This document shows positions 47,791-58,665 of a stretch of DNA of 64,000 bases, piece by piece. Below the pieces are notes generated by a model. It was not told the origin of the DNA and ran no database searches. It saw only the letters and a list, made by a program, of their open reading frames with translations. The stretch's first letter is position 1. Each line of letters opens with the position of its first letter. The position numbers and the translations under genes are program-made. Source of the DNA: Gnetum montanum (Eukaryota; Streptophyta; Gnetopsida; Gnetales; Gnetaceae); NCBI GenBank assembly GCA_015680685.1, contig MNCI01029147.1:212640-276639 (forward strand), read 5' to 3'.

Positions 47791-50579
47791 ATGGCCCCGA
47801 AATGTGCATAGCAGGAGGATCCTACCCAAGGTGGAAAGAAATGATCTTGGAGAGGTGGAAGACAAGGCATTGCCGAATAACATGTAGAATAGGAGGAGCA
47901 ATAATTTAGCATCCATCAAGATGAACCTCCTACTAGATGGTCTAGGCAGGCAAGAGGAGGAGCTGCTACTGCACCTGAACCGGGACAACAACTCACGTTG
48001 CCCCCAGAATGTGTTCAGGCTATCCATGAGAAGTCCACATTTGTTGTGATGATTGTGGAGTTAAACTTCGAATATTTTACAGATTTTTCTCCTAAGGCTA
48101 CTAGGGATCACCTCAAGGGATCTCCCTTATGGCCTATCCTCTTTGAAAGTGATACTTGGTACCTAGGAGAGATGTACCAATTTTGGCATAATAGGGAGCA
48201 AGGCACCATCGTTAACATTTGTGGTGTAATAGTTGACTTCTCTATGTAAGCCATTTTGGAAGTGTTAAATCTTCCAAATATAGGGCCCCACATTGCTCGG
48301 TTATCCACTCATTTAGATCCCAATGTGCAAAAGGATTGGTTGAAGAAGGCTTATGGTAGAGATAAAGCATTTGGTGAATTGACAATGGAAGAGAGAGTTT
48401 ACTTCAAAATTGGAACATATCACCTCTTCCCCACAAAAGGCTTAAAAAGAATATCCATGTATGGGGCTAGAGGATGTGCAGTGTTGATGGGAAAGGTTAA
48501 TGCTAACCTACCCCATCTATATTTGATGGAGATCCTAAGGCAGGTTGAAGAATGGAAGATAGGGAAGATGGCATTGCCTTTCTCTTGTCTTATCAGAAAG
48601 CTGTGCCAACATGCTAGTATTCAGGGATACACCAATGATGTCCTCTGAAAGGCCTAGACTGCTTCATATGTTGAATTGTTAAAGGTGCCAGCTCTAAGAA
48701 AACGCACTGGCAAAGAGCTAAGACTAGAAGAAGAAGAAGAATAGATGATTGGACCACCTACAACTCAACTTGCAGGGACTAGCCAACCTCTAGCCACAGG
48801 TCCCAACCAACAACAAGAAGCAAGGCCTAGCACAAGCCAAGATCAGCTGTCGCCACCGCAAGACTACAAACTGTCAATGAGCCATCTTAGGGCCATTGTT
48901 GAGACAGTCAGTTGGGGAAGTCATGATGACGCAAACCTCTTCTATATCATTGATGATGCCAATCAACCTATAGTTTCATTGAATCGCATAAGGGGGGAAA
49001 TATCCATTCAAACATGAGGAGGGAAAAGTAAATGGTCACAATAGATCTCAGGAAATGCGGCATCTTTCTAGGTGTAGTTAGAGACTAGTGAAGGGGCTAC
49101 AGTGGTGGTCATGCAACACCAGAATGTCATGGGAGCTACAGAAATGATTGTAGACCACATCAAAAAATCTTTCAATGTACCTGTTTTGTCATCGGTAGAT
49201 CTCTCAAGAGCACAGGATGCTCAAACTCTGGCTAGAATCTCAATGAATCTTGTGGAACATGAGGATGCGCTAGATCGATTGCTACAATTAGGACAAGTTC
49301 TAACATCCCTTTTTGACATCCCTCATGATGTCATAGAAATTCAATTAGACCTCATTTTTACAAAGGGGAAGCTGGTCATATCCGAAGTAAGGGCCAAGCA
49401 TGCTGAAGCTGAAGTGCAAAAACTACAAGAGCAACTCGTAGCCTTATAAGCAGCACAACGAGACCCTCTGCAATTTGTTCCCACAGACCAACTAGATAAC
49501 TTTAGAATAGAGCAACTAACTGAATTAATAGTAGAGAATAAAAGGATGGAAGATGAAAAGGAGAAGGCTATTTGGGATGCCTCCGCAGCAGAAGCACAAA
49601 CCCATGCACATCTTAAGGCACTCAAGGCCTTAGAAGAAGAAAATAAGTAGCTGGTTGTAGACAACCTTCGGTTGAACACTTTAGAGAAACAAAAGAATGT
49701 TCTCAATAAACATTTTCATCAGTTACGAGAACAATTTATCTAGGTCAACCGAGATGTAAGCTATTTAGCCAGAGAAAATCGAACCCTCTAAATGGAGGAG
49801 GTATGCGCTATTCACAAAAAGTTAGCAATTGAGATAAGCACATGGCAAAATGAGGCTAAACAAAACAAGAAGCTGAAGGAGCACTTCTACAATCAAGTGG
49901 GGATGTACAAACAAATCCTAGAGAAGGAGATCGATATGGCCAAGGCCCAAATCAACACTATCAGTGCTCAACACACTGATTGGGGGGCCATATTGGACAC
50001 CTACGCCTTTGTCCACCAAGTGGAAGTTAAGAATCAAGACCTACAGATTCAAGACTTGATGAAGTACATGGAGTTGGAAAACCTCAGATATGCCAACCTT
50101 GCCATGTTAACAGTAGGGCACCCAAGAATAGACCTTGAGCAATTGGTAGCTTCCACCCATATCAAATATGAAGCAGAATTTGCAGAACGAAAGAAGCTGA
50201 CAGAAAAACTGGATGTTGTAAATTCTGAGCTGAGGTGGTAAAAGCCAACTACCAAGGGAAAAAAGATGTTGCAACTGACTTGGCTCAATGGCTAATAGAT
50301 CTTCATGAATACAAAGATAAAGCTAGAGCCTATGAGGAGGAATGACGGGTGTTCGTAGCATGGTATGTCAAAGCCAACTAGATATTCCCGCAACTACCCT
50401 GTTTGTGGGAGGTGCTGACTCCATCAAACATTGGAACACTAGCATGGATGGCACAAGACCCTCAGACCAAAGAGGAGAAGCTCCAGGCCATACTTCAACA
50501 CCATCAAGCTTCAAAGCTTGAAGCACATGACAAAGGGAAAGTGCCCATGGAGGAGCCACTGCCACTAGGAACTACATGA
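47791..50579 (+). pseudogene. C ORF2: plant-transposon-protein-like domain plus long coiled coil
   Basis: About 929 codons from ATGGCCCCGAAA to ACTACATGA. Residues ~1-65 are low-complexity. Residues ~70-290 (47998-48648, two open pieces) form the conserved domain: CVQAIHEKS, VELNFEYF, SPLWPILFES, YQFWHN, LNLPNIGPHIARLSTHLDP, YFKIGTYHLFPTKGLKRIS, and LPFSCLIRKLCQHASI. A linker holds MSHLRAIVETVSWG. Residues ~437-923 (49102-50570) are rich in Glu, Lys, Leu and Gln with heptad-like spacing, a coiled coil. About ten stops and frameshifts exist, fewer than in the other copies. No RT, protease or integrase motif is present. The domain resembles the 'putative plant transposon protein' family from memory. 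Function unknown; its position after gag and its conservation in five elements suggest a role in the element's life cycle. Confidence 0.75.
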
Positions 50580-50720
50580 GTTTCAAACTTTTGTAGTTGT
50601 AGAATTTTTTTGTGTTGTGTCTTCCCACACTACGATATCATTTTATTTTCTTCCATCGAATAATCCCATACCTATCCACTATGTAATCACTATAACTCAA
50701 GGATGAGTTTTTATTTAGTC

Positions 50721-50729
50721 GTGGGGGTA
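50721..50729 (+). promoter_or_regulatory. C polypurine tract
   Basis: GTGGGGGTA directly precedes the 3' LTR. B has CTGGGGGTA at the same place (53265-53273), and E and F show the reverse complement TACCCCCAT. Confidence 0.7.
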
Positions 50730-51578
50730 TGATGGAAAGCAATATCGCATGGGCCGTGATATCATGTACGCAATATTGCATCTTCCCCTGCGATATCGTG
50801 TACGCGATATCACAATCCACCGCAATGTCTATAAATAAGAAGTGGCTCTCCCTTGTTTCAGCAATTAGGAGTTAGATTGTAGTGAAACTCTAGTAGTTTG
50901 ATCCCTCCAGAGATAGAATAGTTTTTTAGTTTCTGCCTGCAGTGTGATGAATGTAATTGTACGGCATCCTTTATTCGAGTGTGACGTACCTGGACACGTA
51001 CATGACCGGCAATAAAGATCGAGATTACTTCGTCATTTTAGCATTCACTTTGTTTATTTATTTATTTATTTATTTATTTAAATGGTATTTATTTCTTTCA
51101 TAGTTAATCTTTCTCTTTCCCTTCTCTCTTATAATGCGAAATGAGTATGACTTAAGTACAAGCATTTAAGTGTGACTACTTGGTAACCCACTGGCGTACC
51201 TAGGATCTACGCTTGGTAATCCTAGTGGTACTCATGCACGAAGTCCAAGATGTGTACGGATAATCAAGGAACATATGCTCATCGCACTTAGGCTAGATTA
51301 TATTTTCTTACCCTTTCTCTCCTAGCTTAGCTTAGTTTATATTATCTTTTCATTACCTTCAGGAGTAGCATTAGATTAGGAAACACATCATACACCTCAC
51401 CCTGGACTAAACCATACGTGACAAAGATAATACTAGTCCAAGTGGGAAGATAGTGAACTGCGACCTAAGGTTAACTATCTAGGTGCCACAACTAGTCCGT
51501 CTGTGGAGTTTGACTAGATTGCGCATGAAAATGCTCGTATTCATATGGTTGAGTGTAGGGGTATCTCGCCACTCATCA
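50730..51578 (+). mobile_element. 3' LTR of element C
   Basis: It runs from TGATGGAAAGCAATATCGC to CGCCACTCATCA and is followed by the CTTTC duplication. TATAAATA is at 50830-50837 and AATAAA at 51011-51016. A TTTA microsatellite (51053-51081) is longer than in the 5' copy. Confidence 0.93.
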
Positions 51579-51583
51579 CTTTC

Positions 51584-52322
51584 CTTTATTACTATCCCTC
51601 TAATTCAATGTTCCTATGAATCATCACATATCCTTTTTCTCTACCATCCGAGGCCCTTATTAATAAATTCCAAACCATCATAATTTTTGTGCCTTCAGAA
51701 CTAGTTGAATTACCCTGGAACCCTTTAACAATCATCCAGATGTCCTTATTTTACATCGTTTAATTTCAAAGAAATATTTAAAAAATTTGGTACATTCTCT
51801 AAGTGCCCTAACTTCGATGCAAATATATATATGTGACCCCCTTGTGCTAATCAAAATCATTTACAACTGTTCACGTAGGGGAAGTTTTTTAAATTCCTCT
51901 CTATGACTTACGATTGCACGTCCCTTGCTTTCATATTCATAACTCACTTGCTGGTACTCCGATTTTCATTTTGTCTGAACCTACTTGAACTTGGAGTGTT
52001 CAACTTAGTCATGGGGGAGAGGCACACCTGAATAGCACATAAATTTTTTAAAATTCATCACTCAAAGGACATCTTTAAGTGTAATTAGTTGTAAAATTAA
52101 GAATAGAATATGTCAAAACAAATTTCATCCCCACAACTATACCAGAAAATTAAATTTGGAAACCACCTAAGCAAAAAGGACTCAACATTATAATCTTTTG
52201 GGGACATGTTCTTCCAATAATTAACATCACATAGAAATAAAGTAAATCTATTAAGGCAAGTAGTAAGGTATAACCTAACTTTGGAAACAACCTTACTAAT
52301 GATTGGCCTCGTGTGATTGTAG
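51584..52322 (+). other. B spacer, right part
   Basis: This continues the B spacer after element C and aligns with 47060-47790 of C, ending CTTACTAATG and GTGTGATTGTAG before ORF2. No gene. Confidence 0.65.
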
Positions 52323-53090
52323 ATGGTCCTAGAATGCAGACAATAGGAAGGTCCTACTCAAGGTGCGATCAAAAGACCTAGGAGAGGTGAAGGAAAAGTT
52401 CCTACCGAACAACATGCAGAGTAGGAGGAACAATCATTTATTATCCACCAAGAAGACCCTACTGTTGTACAATCAAGGCAGGTGGAAGGAGGAGCTACTA
52501 CAGCATCTGAACAGGGAAAATATCTCACGTTGCCCCAGGATTGTGTTCAAACCATACATGAAAGGTCCATATTCACTGTGGTGATCATGGAATTAAACTT
52601 TGGACCTTTCGTAGAATTTGCTCCAAAGGCCGTTAGGGATCACCTCAAAGGGTCCCCATTATGGCCTACCCTCTTTGAAAGCGGTGCCTAGTACTTAGGG
52701 GGAACGTAACAATTTTGGCACAATAAAGAAGAAGGTACCATAGTTAACAATTTTTGTGTGACTATTGATTTCTCTATTCAAGCCATTTCAGAAGTATTAA
52801 ACCTTCTAAATACAGAGCCAAAGGTTTCTCAAAACCAACTGGACACTTTTAGAACCAAGCAACTTAATAAAATGTTGACAGAGAATAAAAGGGCGGCAGA
52901 AGAAAAAGAGAAGGCTGATTGGGATGCCTCTATGGCACAAGTGCAAACTTACATGCACGCCAAGGCACTTAAGGCCTTACAAGAGGAGAAACTCCAAGCC
53001 ATACTACAATGCCATCAAATCCCAAGACCTGGAGCGCAAGAAAAGGGAAAGACACCCATGGAGGAGCCACCGCCACCAGGAACTACATGA
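52323..53090 (+). pseudogene. B ORF2, internally deleted
   Basis: The start ATGGTCCTAG corresponds to MAPK of the relatives. The first part of the conserved domain is readable (CVQTIHERS, VIMELNFGPFVEFAPKAVRD, GSPLWPTLFES, NNFCVTIDFSIQAISEVLN). At about 52825 the sequence jumps to the coiled coil (QLDTFRTKQLNKMLTENKR), and at about 52990 again to the end (KLQAILQCHQIP ... KGKTPMEEPPPPGTT, stop 53088-53090). Compared with C, roughly 1.2 kb and 0.8 kb are missing. The downstream part (52758-53090) is open for 110 codons across both joints. It lacks the core of the conserved domain. Confidence 0.75.
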
Positions 53091-53273
53091 GTTCCATCCA
53101 ATTTTGTAATCATAGGATTTTCTTTTGTGTTGTCTCTCAATTTTGTTCTGACTCCAAATTGCAACATGAATCCATTCTAGCCAGTCAATAATCCCATACC
53201 TATCCACTATGTAATCAATGGAGCTTGTTCTCACTTTAACTCAAGGATGAGTTTTCATTTAGTTCTGGGGGTA

Positions 53274-54178
53274 TGATGAGTCATAATTTTTTGACAACCA
53301 TGATAACACACCCACAATAATGCACCCACGATATCGCATCCCCAATTTCATAGCCAATGCAATATCGTGTACGCAATATGGCATATGCAATATCACAAGT
53401 AGACGCAATATCACATATGCAATATCACAACCTATCTCCTAGTCTATAAATGAGAGGTAGACAGATCCGATAAGTCATTTTTAGAGTTAGTTTTGATTTT
53501 AGTTTTCATTTTTCTTTTTCTTCCTTTTTCCTCTCTATGCATGCCCACAGTGTGGTGAATGTAATTGTACGGCATCCTTTATTCGAGTGTGACGTACTTG
53601 GACATGCACATGACTGGCAATAAAGATCTAGATTACTTCATCATTGTAGAATTCACTTAATTTCATTAATTAATTATTTAATTATTATTTTTATTTATTT
53701 CTTTCCTAGTTAATACTCTCTCATCCTTAAACTCATGTTAAACGTGGAATGAGTACGACTTGATTACGAGCATTTAAGTGTGACTACTCGGTAACCCAGT
53801 AGCATACCTAGGATCTGCGCTTGGTAATCCCAATGGTAGTCATGCACGAAGTCCAAGATGTATATGGATAATCAAGGAACGAATGCTCATCGCACTTAGG
53901 CTAGTTTAGATTCTCTCACCCTTCTCTCCTAGCTTAGTTAATATTACTTTCCATTGCCTTCAGGAGTAGCATTAGGTTAGAAAACACATCATACATCTCA
54001 CTCTGGACTAAACCATACGTGACAAAGCTAATACTAGTCCAAGTGGGAAGACAACGAACTGTGACCTAAGGCTAACTGTCTAGATGTCACAACTAGTCCA
54101 TCTACGAAGTTCAACCGGATCGCACATGTAACACTCGTATTTGTATGGTTGAGTGTAGGGGTACCTTGCCACTCATCA
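53274..54178 (+). mobile_element. 3' LTR of element B
   Basis: It runs from TGATGAGTCATAA to CTTGCCACTCATCA. The U3 array (53300-53435) has CGATATCGC, CAATATCGTG and CAATATCAC words. The TATA box is TATAAATG at 53445-53452. CTCAT follows, then the integrase frame of A resumes. Confidence 0.92.
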
Positions 54179-54580
54179 CTCATTTATGGATTTGAAGTTG
54201 TTTTACCTCTTCAATTGTAAGTTTCATCATTGAGGGTAGCTCTATTAGATTTCATGAATGATGAGTAAAATAATGAGTTACATAGTGTGGACCTAGATTC
54301 AATGGAGGAGCAACAAATACAAATGCTCTCTCACATTAAACAATATCAAGAAAGGCAGAAACGAAAACACCATCATGACCTAAATAGGCATAAAGTTAAG
54401 GAAGGAGACCTTGTCCTTAAGGCCATTCATGAACATGCAAACAAGTTCATGACCAACTGGGAAGGATCTTTCTTAGTAACCAAAGCTTATGGCAATGGGG
54501 CCTTCAAGTTGGCAAACATGGATGGGAATGAATTGGCCAATTTGGTCAACCACTCATATATTAAACCTTATTACATCTAA
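54179..54580 (+). pseudogene. A integrase, C-terminal part
   Basis: LIYGFEVVLPLQL at the very start continues the integrase cut at 38649. The open piece 54287-54580 has QERQKRKHHHDLNRHKVKEG, then DLVLKAIHEHANKFMTNWEG, then FKLANMDGNE and YIKPYYI. This is the GPY/F-type C-terminal module of Ty3/gypsy integrases (usual pattern: gDlVlk, pnWeGPf, L..mdG, lkpYY). The module is nearly intact; an ATG at 54287 is internal and not a real start. Confidence 0.9.
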
Positions 54581-55665
54581 TGTGTTCTCCTATAGTCTTT
54601 CCTTTGCAAGTATTAATGAACGATCGACATTAATGGCCTTTACAACATACAACAAGTGAGCTTGCATAACCTTTATGTCTCTCAATTTATCATGACAAAT
54701 GAACTGCAAACTTTGTAAAATTTATGATGTAAGATAAAAATCTCTCAATATGGTGGCTTGTAGTTTGTTCATTATCTTATGTGGCCTTATGAAATGTCTT
54801 ATGATAATATGTATTCTTTTTCTTTTTTCCGTGTCCTCTTGGAGTTGTTCTTGTAGAAACCATCATGAATGTGTAACTCATCATAGCTACAAGTTATCAT
54901 GTGATCTCAATGTGTTAGATTTGGTTAGCTTGTCTTGCTATGCCAAGAGTGCTTGTCTTACATCATTTTCATTACTCCTTTTAAGCCACTATCCTATAGC
55001 CCAATTACAAACTTCCTTACCATAAACAATAATAATGACTTATGTTTGGCATTCATGCACTATGGCCTTGTGACATCTCCTTCATCATGCTCCATTATCA
55101 AGTTCGTTGAATGTAACACATCTCATTCAATGATAAAACCAAACTAATTTTGGCCTTGGAAATGAAACCAAATGAAGGTTTCACCCCTCAAAAAAATGAT
55201 GAAAACATGGAAGTAGATTGCCAAATAAGCCAAAAGGCCAATGAAGCCAAAAAGTTAGATCAGTAGCTAAATGAAGGAGCCTAAAGGCCAAAGAAGACTT
55301 GGAATGGAATGTTGGTTCCTAAAACACATTATTGGATTACCAATGCTTCAAATCACAAAGCACAAAGAACACATTGATCAGCAAGCATGTCACTACCATA
55401 CTATAACCATGATATCAGTATTTGGAATTCTTTGTTAACCCATGTGACCATTCCCCAACAAACAATTTGGTTGTCCCCTTACCTCAAGATTTATAGTATT
55501 CCATCATAACCTTATTTCACCATCACAAGCACTATTTGACATGGTTTAACAACTATATAATCTAACATGGAGAGGAAACATCAGTGATAGACCTCTAACT
55601 ATGTTTTGCATTCTTTGTTAATGTCTCTTATGTCAATCCTTAAAACATCAACAAAGAGGGGCTAA
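54581..55665 (+). other. A 3' non-coding region with polypurine tract
   Basis: About 1.1 kb without recognisable coding sequence. Small open frames (54750-55025, 54935-55147) have no similarity. The end reads ACAAAGAGGGGCTAA before the LTR; AAAGAGGGG (55653-55661) is the polypurine tract. Confidence 0.65.
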
Positions 55666-56791
55666 TGAAACACCCCAAAGAAAATCCATGTTGAAATCCA
55701 TAGCCAAAATTATTTGAAATTTGATGGAAAAATAATGGCAAACATAATTGCCTTACTTTTCCAGAATCTGGAATTATAGCCTTATATCCTTATGATTTAA
55801 GGTAGTATTTTAATGTAAAATATGAGATTTGTAGCTCATATGCTATAGATCTGATACATCCTAGCTTATGGAGGCTAAAAAATTCTTCATATGCTATGAA
55901 TGCCTCATCTTCCAAGTGGAAAAACATATAGATTTCATGTATCCAGGCTTGAAAAGGTTGAAAATGCTTTGCAGGAGACAAAATTTGACATTTATCAACC
56001 TATATGCTAGTCATGGTAGTTTTATACATTGAGAAACCTGCAAAGCAACATATATAATTTTTTTAAGGTTATACATTGGGCATCCTTGCTCCATATGTTG
56101 GGTAGCATATGAAGGTAGCATAAAACTATCCAAATTTGCTAATACACTACCAAAGATGCCCTATACATGCCAAAAATTTGTAGTAATCTATCATCAATCA
56201 TGGCAAAAATTCACAACAATGAAATAGGGACCTAATGACTTATTTAATCTAGAGTTAATCTCATTGTAAGGACTTATGGCAATTTTCATTCAAGCTTAAT
56301 ATTAAGACTTTTAGAGCAATTTAGATTTATCGAGAGTCCATAGCCATTCTTTCATCCTAACACAAATCCCAGTGATAGAGAAACTAGTAGCGAGTTTGAG
56401 GAGTATAATATAGGGGACTATCAAAGTAGAGCTGACTATAGAGCACACCCTATTAGCTATATCAGATTCCAAACATTCTCCCTTTAGCTCTTTATGCATT
56501 AAAGCCTAAATATTTGTATTCTTTGAACTTTGTTTCTATGGACCTTTCATTATTTTAATCAAAGTTTGTAGTTTCATTTGTTTGTTACAAATTTATTCTA
56601 CATTTCTTTGCACATAGATTTGCACTTACAATTTTATTTTATTTACACTAGTAACAGATCATAAGTCCCTAGGTGATCAGCAAGATCATCCAGGATGCTT
56701 CAGATCCTTTTCTTGAGGCCTATGGATCTGAAGTTAAATTGTCTCATGCTAAAATTTTGTCCTTCTAGCACCAAATGTTTCAAGTGTTACA
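55666..56791 (+). mobile_element. 3' LTR of element A
   Basis: It runs from TGAAACACCCCAAAG to CAAGTGTTACA, followed by the AGGCT duplication (56792-56796) and the gag frame of H. Confidence 0.92.
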
Positions 56792-56796
56792 AGGCT

Positions 56797-58665
56797 TATG
56801 GTGTTCTAGTGGATAGTAGTAGTAAACAAAGTGAGTTTGAATAGTTGCACCACTTGGAGAAATATCTTGTTGGACATAATAGCCATATAGAATTGACTAA
56901 TTAAAGGATGCTACTACCTTGGTTTTGGTATCTCTCATGACTGTGGGTTTTGCCATTCCTAATAATATTGCTCAAGGCTAAGGTGGAGCTCCACTAGGAT
57001 AGTATCATTATTTGTGGAACTACTTATGATTGCTATATGGATAAAGAAATCTCTTAGGCATATGCTTTTTGATGAACTTAGGTTTCAATGCATATGCCCT
57101 TGATTCTTGTAAATCTAACATAATAGTGCAACATCTCTTACGATATTCATACTGGCACTAGTCACATCAATCATCATCAAAATCTTAGTTAGTAACGTCC
57201 TCTAGAGTAGAAACTTTTTCTTTTTATTTGTAGATATCCTCTCTTGCATTTTTCTTCTTTTCCTTATCTTTGTCTCATGTAAAGGCCCAATCAATTTTCT
57301 TTTTCATTATCTTAAGTGTACTTGTAAATTTTTCATTCATTGAGTCCCACAATTTTTATCCTTTGTTGTAATGTTCAAAAAATAATTTTTAAATTAGTAA
57401 AGTTTGTCATTGAATCACATCCTTCATAGGATCTTCATCCTTTCATGCATCACATGCACATACATCTTTTTTGTGAAGAAAGAAATTTCTATTATACTCT
57501 TATATGCTTTTCTTCTTCTTTAACTCTCCTTTCTCTTTTGCAACATAATTAATTCATCTTTGGATCTTGTAAGCCCTTATTTCTAGTAATCTCCCTTAGG
57601 CATAGACCTTAAGAGTTTCTATTAATTTTTTGGAATTAATTTATTATATGTCTCAACTGCTCACTTTGATAGAAGCCATGGTTTAGGCACCTATGTAATA
57701 ATGAGTAGTATCTATCCAAGGATTTATGATTGGCCTGCTTCCACACCTAATTATTTTCTCAAGTTGGACACTCTAGAGTATGTTTGATATTTATTATTGA
57801 ATAGCTCTATCATTGTACTCAATCTTCTAATATATTTGTTCCAAGGATTGGTATTAGCTCTCTATTTCCTTGATGAGTGTTCTTGAAAAAATTTAAGCTT
57901 TTACCAATTGTTTCTTATGTTTTTCAAGGTATGGACATCATGAAAGGCTTTTAAATGATGTTGTATAGCCTTGAATTTGGAAATTTTTTCATGTATAGCC
58001 TTTTGATACAGATATTCCCTTAATGTCTAGTTGGATTATAAACAACCTATCTAATATTAGTCATACTCTTAGTAGCAAGAAAGGTTCCATCATAATTTTT
58101 ATATTCAATATGGTCTCTTTCATGATCATGACCCCTCTAATGTTACCTATTGTACCTTCTTCCATGTTTGTAACCATGATCTCTATCTCCATCATAATTA
58201 TGATCATCATTCCGGCCTTCATCCTTGTTCTAATTTTTCTTATTATCTACACTAGATTGTTTGTCATTATGCATTCTTCCTTGGTCATTCTCATCTTCAT
58301 CAAATTTTCACAATGATAATGATGAGAATGATGAAGAATTTGGAGAGTCGTATTAGCTTGCTCTCTTTTTGTGATCTCGTTTATTGTCTCTAGGTGGCTT
58401 GCCAGAAGATGTAAACCTAGAGGTCCTCCTAGTATTAGATTCTACTCCACCTTTTCCTTGGTTGCTTGCCAAGGTTGAATGTACTAATAGGTTTGTCATA
58501 TTATTTACATTGAAGGCAAGAGGATTTTGGTAATTTGACCTACCTAAGTGATAAATAGTATCCTTGTTTTCTAACTTAACATTATAGGGATAATAGCTTC
58601 CTTGTGCTTTGCTTCTTCATGGCATGTAGTCTTTTAAAGGTAATCCTCATACCCTAATCACATTA
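56797..58665 (-). pseudogene. H gag, main part
   Basis: On the minus strand from about 58665: an N-terminal region with TRRTSRFTSSGKPPRDNKR and YDSPNSSSFSS (F has the counterpart SNPSNSSSSSFPS), a His/Asp/Arg-rich stretch (58100-58300), the capsid core with IRRLSTMIELFNNKYQTYS (about 57760-57850; E has IRRWSTMLELFNDKYQTYS), and the zinc-knuckle region near 57120-57165 in which the His is Tyr and one codon is a stop. It ends DISPSGATIQTHFVYYYYP at the A junction and resumes at 22363. No 5' LTR or primer site follows to the right. The plus-strand open frame 58023-58316 is a shadow of the His/Asp-rich part. Confidence 0.7.

Larger units (their letters stand above)
42949..51578 (+). mobile_element. 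Element C: complete non-autonomous gag-ORF2 element, TSD CTTTC
   Basis: LTRs at 42949-43815 and 50730-51578, and CTTTC at 42944-42948 and 51579-51583, define an exact insertion into the spacer of B. The B spacer reads on across it (…CAGCATATTG | CTTTATTACTATCCCTC), where the same spacer in C itself is uninterrupted (47029-47090). In order: LTR (TGATGAG...CTCATCA), tRNA-Asp primer site, gag, intron-like spacer, ORF2, GGGGG polypurine tract, LTR. No protease or pol domain is present in the 6.9 kb interior. It is the innermost layer of the nest. Confidence 0.95.
38650..54178 (+). mobile_element. Element B: non-autonomous gag-ORF2 element, opened by C
   Basis: LTRs at 38650-39433 and 53274-54178 belong together: they share the CTCCTMRTCTATAAATRAGAGG-type start of R and are closer to each other than to those of C. 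With C removed the element is about 6.9 kb: LTR, decayed tRNA-Asp primer site, gag, spacer, ORF2 with two deletions, polypurine tract, LTR. It inserted in the integrase of A. The outer end of the 5' LTR, with the target duplication and a few bases of A, is deleted, so no TSD can be shown; CTCAT follows the 3' LTR. Confidence 0.88.
22364..56791 (+). mobile_element. Element A: Tat-lineage Ty3/gypsy element, opened by E and B
   Basis: LTRs at 22364-23501 and 55666-56791 and a perfect AGGCT duplication (22359-22363, 56792-56796) define it. Removing E and B leaves about 11.6 kb. In order: 5' LTR, repetitive leader, short gag remnant, protease, an antisense intron-containing insert, reverse transcriptase, RNase H, a second RNase H-like domain, integrase (split by B), a 1.1-kb non-coding tail, polypurine tract AAAGAGGGG and 3' LTR. 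The second RNase H is a hallmark of the Tat lineage. All coding parts are full of stops. The primer site is not recognisable after 23501. Confidence 0.9.
4613..58665 (-). mobile_element. Element H: old gag-protease-ORF2 retroelement, interrupted by F, G and A
   Basis: H is reassembled from five pieces: 4613-7010, 15555-21069, 22134-22363, 56792-58665 and the 3' LTR at the left. Read on the minus strand it has gag (58665 to 56797, then 22363 to 22139), protease (about 20990-20556), a conserved spacer, and ORF2 (17242-15555 joined to 7010-5640), then the 3' LTR (5461-4613). Each junction coincides with the target duplication of an inserted element. No 5' LTR is found to the right of gag, so that end is deleted. 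The base before the left LTR is preceded by AAAGG; an AAAGG also occurs at 58636-58640, but five bases could match by chance. All coding parts carry stops. Confidence 0.75.

Noticed and set aside
58023-58316. A hydrophobic 97-codon frame resembling a membrane protein.
   Set aside because: It is the antisense reading of the Asp/His-rich part of H gag; GAT/CAT codons read backwards give Ile and Met.
58636-58640. AAAGG as the second target duplication of element H (first at 4608-4612).
   Set aside because: The expected LTR end does not precede it; a 5-base match beside a deleted end can easily occur by chance.
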